Assembly (NCBI GenBank): GCA_002436415.1
Contig: DJMA01000046.1
Coordinates: 54,649-118,648, forward strand
DNA: 64,000 nt
Source of the DNA: Bdellovibrionaceae bacterium UBA6502
GTDB lineage: Bacteria; Bdellovibrionota; Bdellovibrionia; Bdellovibrionales; UBA840
Direction of reading: 5' to 3'
Shown: piece after piece, positions 55,611 to 63,847 of the stretch
Layout: each line of letters opens with the position of its first letter
Numbering within the stretch: the first letter of the stretch is position 1
Made by a program: the position numbers and the translations under genes
The notes under the pieces: model-generated
The model's input: the letters and a program-made list of their open reading frames with translations, nothing else
Told to the model about the DNA's origin: nothing
Databases searched by the model: none

Positions 55611-56105
55611 TTAGACTTTTTCTTGGCGAAACATTTCGTTCAATTCTTTTTTTGAATAACGAAAATACCTTACTGGTGGCACCAACATTCCAAAATTGGA
55701 TGAGCCGTGTTTTCCACTAACTCGATGGTGATGTTGGTGAGCAATTTTTAATGCATCTACATACCAACCATGAGCATTAAAAAACTTCCAACGTCTATGA
55801 ATGATCACTTCGTGAACCACAAAATAAACAGCCCCAAAAGCTGTAATTCCCCAGCCCATTCCGCTCAACCAAGGTATTGACCATTCTGGTCCAAAGTAAA
55901 TTCCAAACATACTTGGCGGGATAAAAATTATGGCAAAGGTATCGTTGAGTTGCCACTTACGATGCTTTGGCGGTGTATGATGATCCTCGTGCAGTACCCA
56001 TAAAAAACCATGCATTACATATTTGTGAAGGAACCAAGCCATAAACTCCATCCCACAAAAGAAAAATGTAAAACTGATTAAAAACTCCAACAAGGCTTCC
56101 CCCAA
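55611..56105 (-). CDS. crtZ: Carotenoid hydroxylase-like (CrtZ) di-iron membrane protein
   Basis: A 164-aa member of the fatty-acid-hydroxylase/CrtZ family. Histidine motifs are HKYVMH (27-32), HEDHH (39-43), HEVIIHRRW and HQHHHR, which together hold the di-iron site. Two or three membrane helices are interspersed. HGFLWVLHEDHHTPPK is typical of beta-carotene 3-hydroxylase. It would hydroxylate carotenoids in the cytoplasmic membrane. No other carotenoid genes are in the window, so a related fatty-acid substrate cannot be excluded. Confidence 0.8.
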   Translation of the reverse strand: MGEALLEFLISFTFFFCGMEFMAWFLHKYVMHGFLWVLHEDHHTPPKHRKWQLNDTFAIIFIPPSMFGIYFGPEWSIPWLSGMGWGITAFGAVYFVVHEVIIHRRWKFFNAHGWYVDALKIAHQHHHRVSGKHGSSNFGMLVPPVRYFRYSKKELNEMFRQEKV

Positions 56106-56228
56106 ATTTTGATCCGCCCTAGACTACTAAAAGTCTGTCAGAAAGAAAACACATTACCCCCAGCAAAATTAAAATTCAGTTGGTTTTCTCTTTAATTCTT
56201 AGTCTTTCGCCATGAAAGAATGTTAAAT

Positions 56229-56251
56229 CACTGTCAAAAAAACTGACAGTG
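56229..56251. promoter_or_regulatory. Inverted repeat CACTGTCA-N7-TGACAGTG, candidate operator or hairpin
   Basis: Perfect 8-bp arms around AAAAAAC, 124 bp upstream of crtZ and 171 bp upstream of the divergent lipoprotein gene. It has no T-run outside the stem, so it is not a standard terminator; a protein-binding site is more likely. Confidence 0.4.
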
Positions 56252-56421
56252 TAACTTAGCTTAAAGCACTAAATTTACAGGCATTTTCTGAATTTGCCCG
56301 AATACCAGACTAAAACTAATAAAAATTTTAAAGCATTTCAGCATTTCTATAAAAAATTGGAATTTAATGCCTTTTTTCTATAGTATGGGCGCATTGGAAA
56401 ATGAGGATCCTGGGAGGATAT

Positions 56422-57522
56422 GTGAAATTCATAAGTCTATTATCAATTCTTGTACTAACTGCATGTAGTGGCAGAGGCATTGAACCAACTGAAATTTATT
56501 ACCTTGGACAAGCCAACTTAGATACAATTCCTAGTTCAACACAAAAAATCACCGATGAACAATTTGCTGGAGCGATCTTCTTAGCCGAAGAACATCAGGC
56601 AGAAAATGTACCAGTAAACTCAAATACTGCTAAAACTGGTGATAAATGTGATTACACAGAAAACTATGAACAGCTGAACGACAAAGTTCAAAAGACTTTA
56701 AAAGAATTGAAGGGTGAATCTTGTGAGTTCACTTACAAGGAAAGCTTCACAACAACAAACGCCATGTTTGATGAAATCAATGCTGAAATACAAACCAAAA
56801 CTGAAACCAGAGCCTCTGGTGCTTTAGAGTTTCATTTAGAAAGTGAAAAAAGCATCAAAGACTATGAAGGCATGATTGGCATTGACTACACAAAAGTAAA
56901 AAGAGACATGAAATGGGTTCGTAAAGGCCGTAATAACCAAAAACAATACGCCTTTGGTGTTACCTATCTTTCTAAAATCATTTTTACGAATAAAATGGAT
57001 CAAGAAATCTCTGTAGAATACGGAAAGTTCACAAAAATAACCCAAGAACTAGAACAAGGTACTCTTAAATTAGCTATCGTAAATAGCTTTGCAATTCACG
57101 ATGAAGACCCTTTCAAAAAAGATCAAGCTGAAGAAAAGACAAGTCCTGAGACTGAAAAGCCAGAAGATGCTGTACTAAAAAATCAGTCAAAAACAGCTGA
57201 TGAGCCTTCTTCCGATAAGGAAGATCCTAAAATCTTAGAGGCCTCTAGTGAAAGTTCCGAAAGTAATGAGACTCCAAAAGAAGAAAAAATAGACCCTACA
57301 AAAGTTAGTTTCAAAGTAAAAATAAATGGTAAAGATCAATTTATCAAAAGTGTTCCAGGAACGACCATCTCTATAAAGGTATCTTTCAAAAAGTTAAACA
57401 ACGAAAACGAACCGGTTTTTGATGCAGCGATGATTAATGGCCGAAATCTATCTCCTGAAGAAATTGAAAAACATCGCGGCCTTTTCTTAGAGTATTTTAA
57501 TCGCGCCGATTACAATAACTAA
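56422..57522 (+). CDS. Predicted lipoprotein with acidic linker
   Basis: A lipoprotein of about 366 aa. I placed the start at the GTG at 56422, with GGGAGGA at the right distance. An in-frame ATG at 56401 would add seven residues and lacks a site. The signal is KFISLLSILVLTAC with Cys15. An N-terminal domain (about 30-240) is followed by a charged E/S/P-rich linker (about 235-300) and a compact C-terminal region (about 300-366, VSFKVKINGKDQFIKSVPG). No family was recognised. A terminator follows at 57550. Confidence 0.68.
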   Translation: MKFISLLSILVLTACSGRGIEPTEIYYLGQANLDTIPSSTQKITDEQFAGAIFLAEEHQAENVPVNSNTAKTGDKCDYTENYEQLNDKVQKTLKELKGESCEFTYKESFTTTNAMFDEINAEIQTKTETRASGALEFHLESEKSIKDYEGMIGIDYTKVKRDMKWVRKGRNNQKQYAFGVTYLSKIIFTNKMDQEISVEYGKFTKITQELEQGTLKLAIVNSFAIHDEDPFKKDQAEEKTSPETEKPEDAVLKNQSKTADEPSSDKEDPKILEASSESSESNETPKEEKIDPTKVSFKVKINGKDQFIKSVPGTTISIKVSFKKLNNENEPVFDAAMINGRNLSPEEIEKHRGLFLEYFNRADYNN

Positions 57523-57549
57523 TCTTACTAAAACATCTTAAATACCCAA

Positions 57550-57577
57550 AGAGCTCTGGATAACCAGGGCTCTTTTT
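57550..57577 (+). terminator. Rho-independent terminator of the acidic-linker lipoprotein
   Basis: A 10-bp stem AGAGCTCTGG / CCAGGGCTCT with one wobble and a four-base loop (57550-57573), followed by a T5 run. Confidence 0.8.
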
Positions 57578-57701
57578 AATTTATCTCCATAAAAAATCAA
57601 AAGTCTTCTACGTCCCACTTTCTGGGAAGTATAGGTAATACCAAGAAACCAAGAGTGATAGTCTTTGAACTAAATTAGTATACTTGTTATATTTTCTCAT
57701 A

Positions 57702-58061
57702 ATGAACTGGAGCAGCATTAAAATCTATATTTATAATTATTTGCACTATTATGGGCTTTGGCCTATTGCTACTTTTTATAAAAAAATTCACTGTTTAAAC
57801 TGCAAATACGAAGGAAAGTGTGGAATCGAAAAGTCGATTTATGCTTTTTTTATTATTTGTAGTCTTTCAGTCTATTACGTATGGACTGTTCGTCCTGACA
57901 ATATTCCAGTTTTAATAGAAATTAAAAAAAATGCTATTCTGAACAGAGCTATCATCATTCCTTATCTAATTTTTTTCTTCCGCGCTCAAAAGTATCACTG
58001 CCCTAAATGTCGTAGAAATGAAGGCCTCCCTTTAAAACTGTATAGAGAAATTCATTCTTAG
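57702..58061 (+). CDS. Small membrane protein with two zinc-ribbon halves
   Basis: A protein of about 119 aa, started at the ATG at 57702; a TTG at 57684 would add six residues. CLNCKYEGKC near residue 30 and CPKCRRNEG near 100 flank one or two hydrophobic helices (YAFFIICSLSVYYVW, IIIPYLIFFF). The paired Cys motifs could bind one metal ion across a membrane hairpin. There is no clear Shine-Dalgarno and no family. The coding assignment rests on the composition and motif symmetry. Confidence 0.5.
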   Translation: MNWSSIKIYIYNYLHYYGLWPIATFYKKIHCLNCKYEGKCGIEKSIYAFFIICSLSVYYVWTVRPDNIPVLIEIKKNAILNRAIIIPYLIFFFRAQKYHCPKCRRNEGLPLKLYREIHS

Positions 58062-58116
58062 AAATGAAAAGAAAGCCACATTCGCAGAAAAACTATACAC
58101 ATTCTATCCATAAAAA

Positions 58117-58142
58117 AAGCCTCACTGTTTCCAGCAAGGCTT
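58117..58142. terminator. Bidirectional terminator after ftsZ and the small zinc-ribbon gene
   Basis: An 11-bp stem with two wobbles and a GTTTCC/GGAAAC-type loop. A-rich and T-rich flanks lie on both sides, so it can end ftsZ (minus, 24 bp past the stop) and the plus-strand gene at 58061. Confidence 0.8.
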
Positions 58143-58166
58143 TTATTTTCTAGAATAGTTTAAAAC

Positions 58167-59531
58167 TTAGTATTGACCGTTGTTATTGTTGTTTTGTTGC
58201 TTACGAAGATAAGCCGGTACTTCTAAGTTTTGTGCATCAAAAGGTTGAGAAGCAACGTTTTTAGCAAGATCTCTAGCTTGAGAAACTGCATCTCCACTTC
58301 CCTCTCTGAACGCTCTAGCTTTTGCTAACAACATATCTCTAGCAGATGGCTCAGTCGTGTTTACTTGAGCTGGTTGTTGCTGTTGATACTGTTGTTGCTG
58401 CTGCTGTTGCTGAGGAGCAAAACCTTGTTGTTGCTGCGCTTGCATATTTTGATTCGGTGGAATCGGCGGCAAATTTTGTGGATTCACTACCTGATGCCCA
58501 GCCGCTTGTGCTTGCGCCTGCATCTGCTGGTGAATTTCGTGTAACTCTTGGTTTGCAGCATGTTGAGCAGAGTTTTCTTTGCCAAAGCCAGTTGCAATAA
58601 CAGTTACGCGAATTTCTTCACCCATGTTTTCATCAATAACGGCACCAAAAATAATTTCGGCCTCGTCGTGTGCTTCATCAGTGATTAGCATAGAAGCTTC
58701 GTTCACTTCGTAAAGACTTAAATCTGGTCCACCAGTCACATTAATAATGATTCCTGTTGCCCCTTTGATTGATACGTTCTCAAGAAGTGGACTGCTAACC
58801 GCTTGTTTAGCAGCTTCCATTGCACGGTTATCACCACTTGCAGCACCCGCACCCATGATTGCCATACCTTGAGCAGCCATTACTGTACGAATATCAGCAA
58901 AGTCTAAGTTAATTAGACCGCGAATGTTAATTAAATCAGAGATACCTTTAACCGCCTGAAACAATACTTCATCAGCACGTTTGAAAGTTTCTAGTAAGCT
59001 AGTTCTTTCAGAACTGATTGAAAGTAATTTCTGGTTTGGAACCACGATCAATGTATCTACATTTTCTTTTAATTCATTAAGTCCACCATCAGCGTGCTTC
59101 ATACGTTTTTTACCTTCGAAAAGGAACGGACGAGTCACTACACCGATAGTTAGTGCACCTAATTCTTTTGCGATTTTAGCGATTACCGGAGCACCACCAG
59201 TTCCTGTTCCACCACCCATTCCGGCAGTTACAAAAACCATGTCTGCACCTTCGATCTTTTCAACGATATCGTTGTAAGATTCGATGGCAGCGCGCTTTCC
59301 GATTTCAGGGTTTGCACCTGCACCTAGTCCACGTGTTAGTTCTTGTCCTAACTGAATTTTGTGTGGAGCTTTGTGCGTTTCAAGAGCCTGAGCATCTGTG
59401 TTGGCAACTATAAACTCAACACCCTCTAGTCCTGACTCAATCATTGTAGTTACGGCGTTGTTACCACCTCCGCCAACTCCGATGACTTTGATGTTTGCCC
59501 CTAAGCAAGTATTATCTTCTAATTCAAACAT
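58167..59531 (-). CDS. ftsZ: Cell division protein FtsZ with Q/N-rich linker
   Basis: A tubulin-like GTPase of about 454 aa that forms the division ring. I start at the ATG at 59531, six bases after GGGGG; the ATG at 59537 is too close to that site. The GTP-binding motif GGGTGTGG lies at about 106-113, with VGGGGNNAV near the start. After the core (to about 318) comes a linker very rich in Q, A and N (QQQQQQQQYQQQQ near 370). Then comes the conserved C-terminal peptide LEVPAYLRKQ, followed by NNNNNGQY. It is the last gene of the ddl-ftsQ-ftsA-ftsZ run, 12 bp after ftsA. Confidence 0.96.
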   Translation of the reverse strand: MFELEDNTCLGANIKVIGVGGGGNNAVTTMIESGLEGVEFIVANTDAQALETHKAPHKIQLGQELTRGLGAGANPEIGKRAAIESYNDIVEKIEGADMVFVTAGMGGGTGTGGAPVIAKIAKELGALTIGVVTRPFLFEGKKRMKHADGGLNELKENVDTLIVVPNQKLLSISSERTSLLETFKRADEVLFQAVKGISDLINIRGLINLDFADIRTVMAAQGMAIMGAGAASGDNRAMEAAKQAVSSPLLENVSIKGATGIIINVTGGPDLSLYEVNEASMLITDEAHDEAEIIFGAVIDENMGEEIRVTVIATGFGKENSAQHAANQELHEIHQQMQAQAQAAGHQVVNPQNLPPIPPNQNMQAQQQQGFAPQQQQQQQQYQQQQPAQVNTTEPSARDMLLAKARAFREGSGDAVSQARDLAKNVASQPFDAQNLEVPAYLRKQQNNNNNGQY

Positions 59532-59543
59532 CGGCATCCCCCT

Positions 59544-60818
59544 TTAAGCCTGTGTTGTTTCATTAAATAAACGTTTCATTCTTCTTCGAATGCCACCAAA
59601 GAAAGAAATCTCTTCTTCCACTTTGACGGCCTCAGCATCCTGCTGAGTTTGCGCATAAAACAGCAAGCCCACAGCAGTTGCAAAAGCAGGTGATTTTACC
59701 GTTTCAGATAATCCGCCTACTTTGCCTACCGATCCTCTACGAACCGGCATATCCAATACAAACTCACCAAGGTCAGTGATGCCATCAATTTGGCTCGTTC
59801 CCCCAGTAAGAATGACTCCAGATCCTAATAATTGTGAAAGGCCACTCTCAAAAATAGAGTTACCAATCATATGTAGGATTTCTTCTGTACGAGGTTCAAT
59901 CACTTCGCACAAATCCTTACGTCTTACGCTGCGAGCGTTTCTACCGCCTACACCTTCGATATCAATCACCTCTTCTGGATCAACCATATCCGCAAGAGCT
60001 GTACCGTATTTCTTTTTAATAATCTCTGCATTGCCTTGAGGAGTTCTCATCCCTACAGCAACATCATTTGTAATATGACTACCACCCACTGGAAGCGACT
60101 TTGTAAAAGACAAGCTACCTTGGTGATAAACTACGATATCTGTCGTGCCACTACCGATATCAGCAACAGCGGCACCTAGTTTCTTTTCATCTTCACTCAG
60201 TACTGCAAGAGCAGAAGCCATTGGCTGCAGGACAAAACCTAAAACCTCAAGACCAGCATTGCGAGTACACTTCACAGCATTTTGAATGGCAGTTGTTCCA
60301 CCTGTAACAATGTGAACAGAAGCCTCAAGACGAACTCCATTCATTCCAACAGGATCAAATATTCCGTCTTGTTCATCCACTTTAAATTCTTTTGGAAGAA
60401 CATGAACAACATCACGATCAGAAGGCACAGAAACTGCCTTTGCCGCTTCAATCACTCTCTCCACGTCTGCTGCTGTAACTTCATTATTGGAAACAGCAAT
60501 CATACCACGTGAGTCAAAAGACTTGATATGTCCACCGCCGATACTTACGAAGACGCGAGAAATTTCCACGCCTGCCATTAGTTCTGCTTCGTCTTTTGCT
60601 TTTTGAATCGCTGCCGTTGTTGCTTCGATATTCACAACAACACCTTTACGAATGCCTGTGCAAATTGAGCTACCAACACCAATGACTTCAATTTCTGTGG
60701 AATTTGATTTTTCTTGACCAATTACCATGGAGACTTTGGAGCACCCAATATCAAGGCCTGCGAAGATTTTTATCTCGCGCTCTGCTCCCATTTTTGCTGC
60801 TGAATTAGCAGTCGCCAT
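59544..60818 (-). CDS. ftsA: Cell division protein FtsA
   Basis: An actin-like protein of about 424 aa that tethers FtsZ to the membrane. I start at the ATG at 60818, six bases after GGAGG (in-frame start at 60932 adds 38 unsuitable residues). Phosphate 1 and 2 motifs are FAGLDIGCSKVSMVIG and AVADIGSGTTDIVVY. The adenosine motif is VILTGGTSQIDG. The C-terminal amphipathic helix IRRRMKRLFNE is the membrane-targeting sequence. It lies 130 bp after ftsQ, the widest gap in this run. Confidence 0.95.
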   Translation of the reverse strand: MATANSAAKMGAEREIKIFAGLDIGCSKVSMVIGQEKSNSTEIEVIGVGSSICTGIRKGVVVNIEATTAAIQKAKDEAELMAGVEISRVFVSIGGGHIKSFDSRGMIAVSNNEVTAADVERVIEAAKAVSVPSDRDVVHVLPKEFKVDEQDGIFDPVGMNGVRLEASVHIVTGGTTAIQNAVKCTRNAGLEVLGFVLQPMASALAVLSEDEKKLGAAVADIGSGTTDIVVYHQGSLSFTKSLPVGGSHITNDVAVGMRTPQGNAEIIKKKYGTALADMVDPEEVIDIEGVGGRNARSVRRKDLCEVIEPRTEEILHMIGNSIFESGLSQLLGSGVILTGGTSQIDGITDLGEFVLDMPVRRGSVGKVGGLSETVKSPAFATAVGLLFYAQTQQDAEAVKVEEEISFFGGIRRRMKRLFNETTQA

Positions 60819-60947
60819 GTCGCCCTCCATGCAGTAACTAGTTGTAATCACTTGGCTGAAAAAATGAAGTTTCCTTACTTCACTCGACTTAAAGTCTAAT
60901 ACAAAAGTCTGTACTTCTAAACAAAAATACAAACCCTTGACTAAAGG

Positions 60948-61682
60948 CTAACGAGCCTTACGCAGCTTGACAACCACTTTTTGTCCGGCCACAGCTGTGA
61001 TAACACTGGGTGTTAATGACTTCTTCTCTAGATCTTGGAGAACTTTTTCAATTCTATTTTTAGCAAGAATAAGATCTTCATGCCCCAAACGGATTTCAAC
61101 TTTTGGCTCAATCAGCTCTACGACGAGCTCTAAGTTTTTCCATTTGATATAATTGATATTATTTTTCTGGATATGACTTCCCTCATTCGCAGCATTTAAA
61201 AAGTCACACATGCTTTGCCTTTTATTAGCATCTTCTTTAAAGACATTAGAAACAAAAGGAAGGTCTTTAGTATCCAAAAAATGTAGTTCAGGCAAAAGCT
61301 CACATCTAGAAGAAACGCCTAAATACTTTCCTGAAGCGTCTTGAGGAAACAAAGCAATCCACTCTTTAGGGATCAACTCTATTTGTAAGTTTGCTGGAAA
61401 CTTTCTGTGTATGTGATAATCCTGAACCCATTCAAGAGGACGAATTTTATCTTTAATCTTTTCAAAAGGAAGCTCAATCAAAGAGGCCCCAATAAACTCT
61501 TGCAGGTCTAACTCTAGCTGCGAACTCCATCGAGCAACTGCAGGCACACTATCTTTGAACTGATTTTTTACTTTTACTGATTTTAAATTAAAAAAGCCCT
61601 GGCTATCCAATACCAAGACACCCACAACTAATATTACACTTCCAATAAAAAAGCCTAAAAAAGCTTTAAACAACGCCTTCAT
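60948..61682 (-). CDS. ftsQ: Cell division protein FtsQ/DivIB
   Basis: A 244-aa protein of the divisome. One N-terminal TM helix (FFIGSVILVVGVLVLD) is followed by a POTRA-type domain (about 30-105) and the FtsQ domain, with sequence SLIELPFEKIKDKI and EWIALFP typical of FtsQ. It overlaps the ddl gene by 17 bp. Sequence conservation is weak, as usual for this family; position between ddl and ftsA makes the assignment secure. Confidence 0.88.
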   Translation of the reverse strand: MKALFKAFLGFFIGSVILVVGVLVLDSQGFFNLKSVKVKNQFKDSVPAVARWSSQLELDLQEFIGASLIELPFEKIKDKIRPLEWVQDYHIHRKFPANLQIELIPKEWIALFPQDASGKYLGVSSRCELLPELHFLDTKDLPFVSNVFKEDANKRQSMCDFLNAANEGSHIQKNNINYIKWKNLELVVELIEPKVEIRLGHEDLILAKNRIEKVLQDLEKKSLTPSVITAVAGQKVVVKLRKAR

Positions 61683-62580
61683 AATCTAATCTCGCATTTT
61701 TAATTAATCCATCAATCAGCTGATTAAAATCCACTCCATCATGAGCAGCAGCTTGGGGCAACAAAGAAGTTTCTGTACATCCTGGCAAAGTATTTGCCTC
61801 AATAAAGTAAGGAGATCCATTATGCATCATAAAATCAATTCTGGCATAATGATGTAAATCTAAAATTTTAAACACCTTAAGCGCTAAGTCTTTTAGTTCT
61901 CGAATTTTTTCATCGGAAAGCTCAGGAGGCAATAAATAGTTTGTAGCCCCTTTGGTGTATTTGTTTTTGTAGTCATAAAAACCCTGTTTTGGACGAATCT
62001 CAATAGGAGTAAAAGCCTGGTCTTTAACAACTGATACCGTACATTCTGGGCCACTCACCTTCTCTTCAATCAAAACATGACGATCATACCTTGAGGCAAG
62101 CTCTAAGGCCGCCTTAAAGTCCTTTTGTTCGTCAACAATACTTATACCTACGGACGAACCTTCACGAACTGGCTTTACAACACAAGGAGCTTTGATACTA
62201 CAATCAAAACTTTCAAGATCGTCTTCACCACGACGAAACACAGCAAACTTTGGAGTAGGAATATCATAGAAAGATAAAACTTCTTTCGTACGCAACTTAT
62301 CCATTGCAAGAGCCGAAGCTAATAAACCACTCCCCGTGTAAGGAATTTTTAAATACTCACAAATACCTTGAACAGTTCCATCTTCAGCATACTTTCCATG
62401 TAGCGCAATCAAAGCACAATCTGGTTTTTCAGAAATCAATTTAGGAATTAAATTATCATCGGCCTCTATAACAACATAGTCATAGTTTAAAGCAACCAAA
62501 GCTTTTTCAAAAGCTTTCCCTGTATTTCGACTAACCTCAGCCTCTTGGCCAAGTCCACCCTGAAGTAACGCAATTTTCAT
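61666..62580 (-). CDS. ddl: D-alanine-D-alanine ligase
   Basis: A 304-aa ATP-grasp enzyme that joins two D-Ala for peptidoglycan precursors. Its N-terminus KIALLQGGLGQEAEVS differs slightly from the usual GGxSxEREVS but keeps the pattern. PCVVKPVREGSSVGI is the ATP-binding part, and EFIEANTLPGCTETS-like residues (here PYFIEANTLPGCTETSLLPQ) form the metal and substrate site. It overlaps ftsQ by 17 bp and is the first gene of the run ending with ftsZ. In related bacteria murC/murB usually precede it, but here an unrelated gene does. Confidence 0.94.
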   Translation of the reverse strand: MKIALLQGGLGQEAEVSRNTGKAFEKALVALNYDYVVIEADDNLIPKLISEKPDCALIALHGKYAEDGTVQGICEYLKIPYTGSGLLASALAMDKLRTKEVLSFYDIPTPKFAVFRRGEDDLESFDCSIKAPCVVKPVREGSSVGISIVDEQKDFKAALELASRYDRHVLIEEKVSGPECTVSVVKDQAFTPIEIRPKQGFYDYKNKYTKGATNYLLPPELSDEKIRELKDLALKVFKILDLHHYARIDFMMHNGSPYFIEANTLPGCTETSLLPQAAAHDGVDFNQLIDGLIKNARLDYEGVV

Positions 62581-62615
62581 ATCTACACCCTTGCTGCAAA
62601 TCTATCGCTAACCCA

Positions 62616-62644
62616 ATTATCTCGCAGATTAAAAGGACTTGCAA
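62616..62644 (-). promoter_or_regulatory. Predicted sigma70-type promoter of ddl-ftsQAZ
   Basis: On the minus strand TTGCAA (62639-62644) and GATAAT (62616-62621) are 17 bp apart. Transcription would start near 62609, about 30 bp before the ddl ATG at 62580. The AAATC repeat lies 20 bp upstream of the -35 box. Confidence 0.55.
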
Positions 62645-62664
62645 CGGGATTCTCCAGCAAAGGC

Positions 62665-62699
62665 AAATCAAATCAAATCAAATCAAATCAAATCAAATC
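62665..62699. repeat. Pentanucleotide repeat (AAATC)7
   Basis: Seven perfect copies of AAATC, followed by A5. It lies upstream of the predicted ddl promoter, where a change in copy number would alter spacing to any upstream activator site. Such a repeat is prone to slippage. Confidence 0.9.
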
Positions 62700-62771
62700 A
62701 AAAAGCCAAATGCTAATTTTTTGTTGGTTCAAGGCTCTTAAAGAAATTAATATGAATAGCGACATCAACAT

Positions 62772-62793
62772 AAAAAAAAGGGGACTACTTCCC
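62772..62793 (-). terminator. Weak terminator after the HExxH protein
   Basis: On the minus strand a short GGGA/TCCC stem with a five-base loop (62781-62793) precedes CT8 (62772-62779). The stem is only four base pairs, so it may be leaky. Confidence 0.35.
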
Positions 62794-62817
62794 AACCGAA
62801 ACCACTTTGCAATCCAT

Positions 62818-63792
62818 TCAATTTGCCTTTGAGTCTTGAGCCCGAGTTCGTGAGTTAGGACTTGTAAAAATATCTAAATACTTACGGTCTTCCCTAGGTA
62901 CAGTGATTGCATCAATTACTTTTTGAGCACAAACACTGGGGTTTGGATCGTTATGACAATTAACTACGGCCCCTTCTGTTGAGTTTTGTTTCTCGATTTT
63001 CTTCTTTGTTATCGTGTAACTAAGAAAAAACACAGCACTATCAAAATGGGTCTTTTCCAAACTAGTACAGAAAGAAGATGCCGTTTCATTATCCATTTGA
63101 AAGCCATATTTGTTTTTAGCAGACATTGCCTTTTGACATAAGCCTATAAAATCAAAAGACTTGTTGGAAATGAATCCACCTTCATAGGTCAACTCCTTTG
63201 AATTTCCCTGCTCAAACTTATCTCTGTTAGCCACATTACAAGCCATATTTAGAAGATATATTCTATCCACTGATTTCGATTTCACGGGGATTTTACCGAA
63301 GCGTTTTCCTCTTTTCACAATCTCGCCTGCTATTGAATTATGATCTCCGACCGGCCTATTATCTAAATCCTGAAAATGTAATAACTCATGAAAAAGTAGC
63401 CCCAACACTTTAACAGAGTCCTTTTCAAAATATGGATAGTCCTGTTCTTTAATTTTTCTTAAATTAAACCACACATCAAAAGAATCGGAAGATTTGTGCA
63501 CTCTTGCCCCATGAGAATCCCTGCGGTATTCACAATGATAATTGACGAGACCTGAGTTTACTTGCTTCTGTATAGAATGTATTATTTTCTGCAATTGAGG
63601 GAATTCATCCTCACACCGCTCTAGATAATTCGAGAAGTTACTTCTTAGAAATTTTTTAAATATTTCAAAGCCCTCTTTTTCCAATTCATCAGTATAACAA
63701 GCCCCTTGAGACGGCTCTACCTCGGCAGAATAAACCTCAAGCTTATACGTAGCGATTAGAATAAAAACTAAGCCCCAAAACAATGATTGCAT
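62818..63792 (-). CDS. Exported protein with HExxH motif, possible metallopeptidase
   Basis: A 324-aa protein with a signal peptide (SLFWGLVFILIATYK). HELLH (135-139) in VLGLLFHELLHFQDLDNRP is a zinc-peptidase motif; a third ligand may be D150 or H151 in GDHNS, but the family is not recognised. Cysteine pairs (C32, C60, C87) and others suggest disulfides. It lies between the ddl promoter region and copy B of the dispersed repeat, where the murC/murB genes would be expected in related bacteria. Confidence 0.62.
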   Translation of the reverse strand: MQSLFWGLVFILIATYKLEVYSAEVEPSQGACYTDELEKEGFEIFKKFLRSNFSNYLERCEDEFPQLQKIIHSIQKQVNSGLVNYHCEYRRDSHGARVHKSSDSFDVWFNLRKIKEQDYPYFEKDSVKVLGLLFHELLHFQDLDNRPVGDHNSIAGEIVKRGKRFGKIPVKSKSVDRIYLLNMACNVANRDKFEQGNSKELTYEGGFISNKSFDFIGLCQKAMSAKNKYGFQMDNETASSFCTSLEKTHFDSAVFFLSYTITKKKIEKQNSTEGAVVNCHNDPNPSVCAQKVIDAITVPREDRKYLDIFTSPNSRTRAQDSKAN

Positions 63793-63847
63793 TCCTATCG
63801 ATCGGCACTTTTAAACTTCAACATAACAAGACTTTAATCCAACAAAA

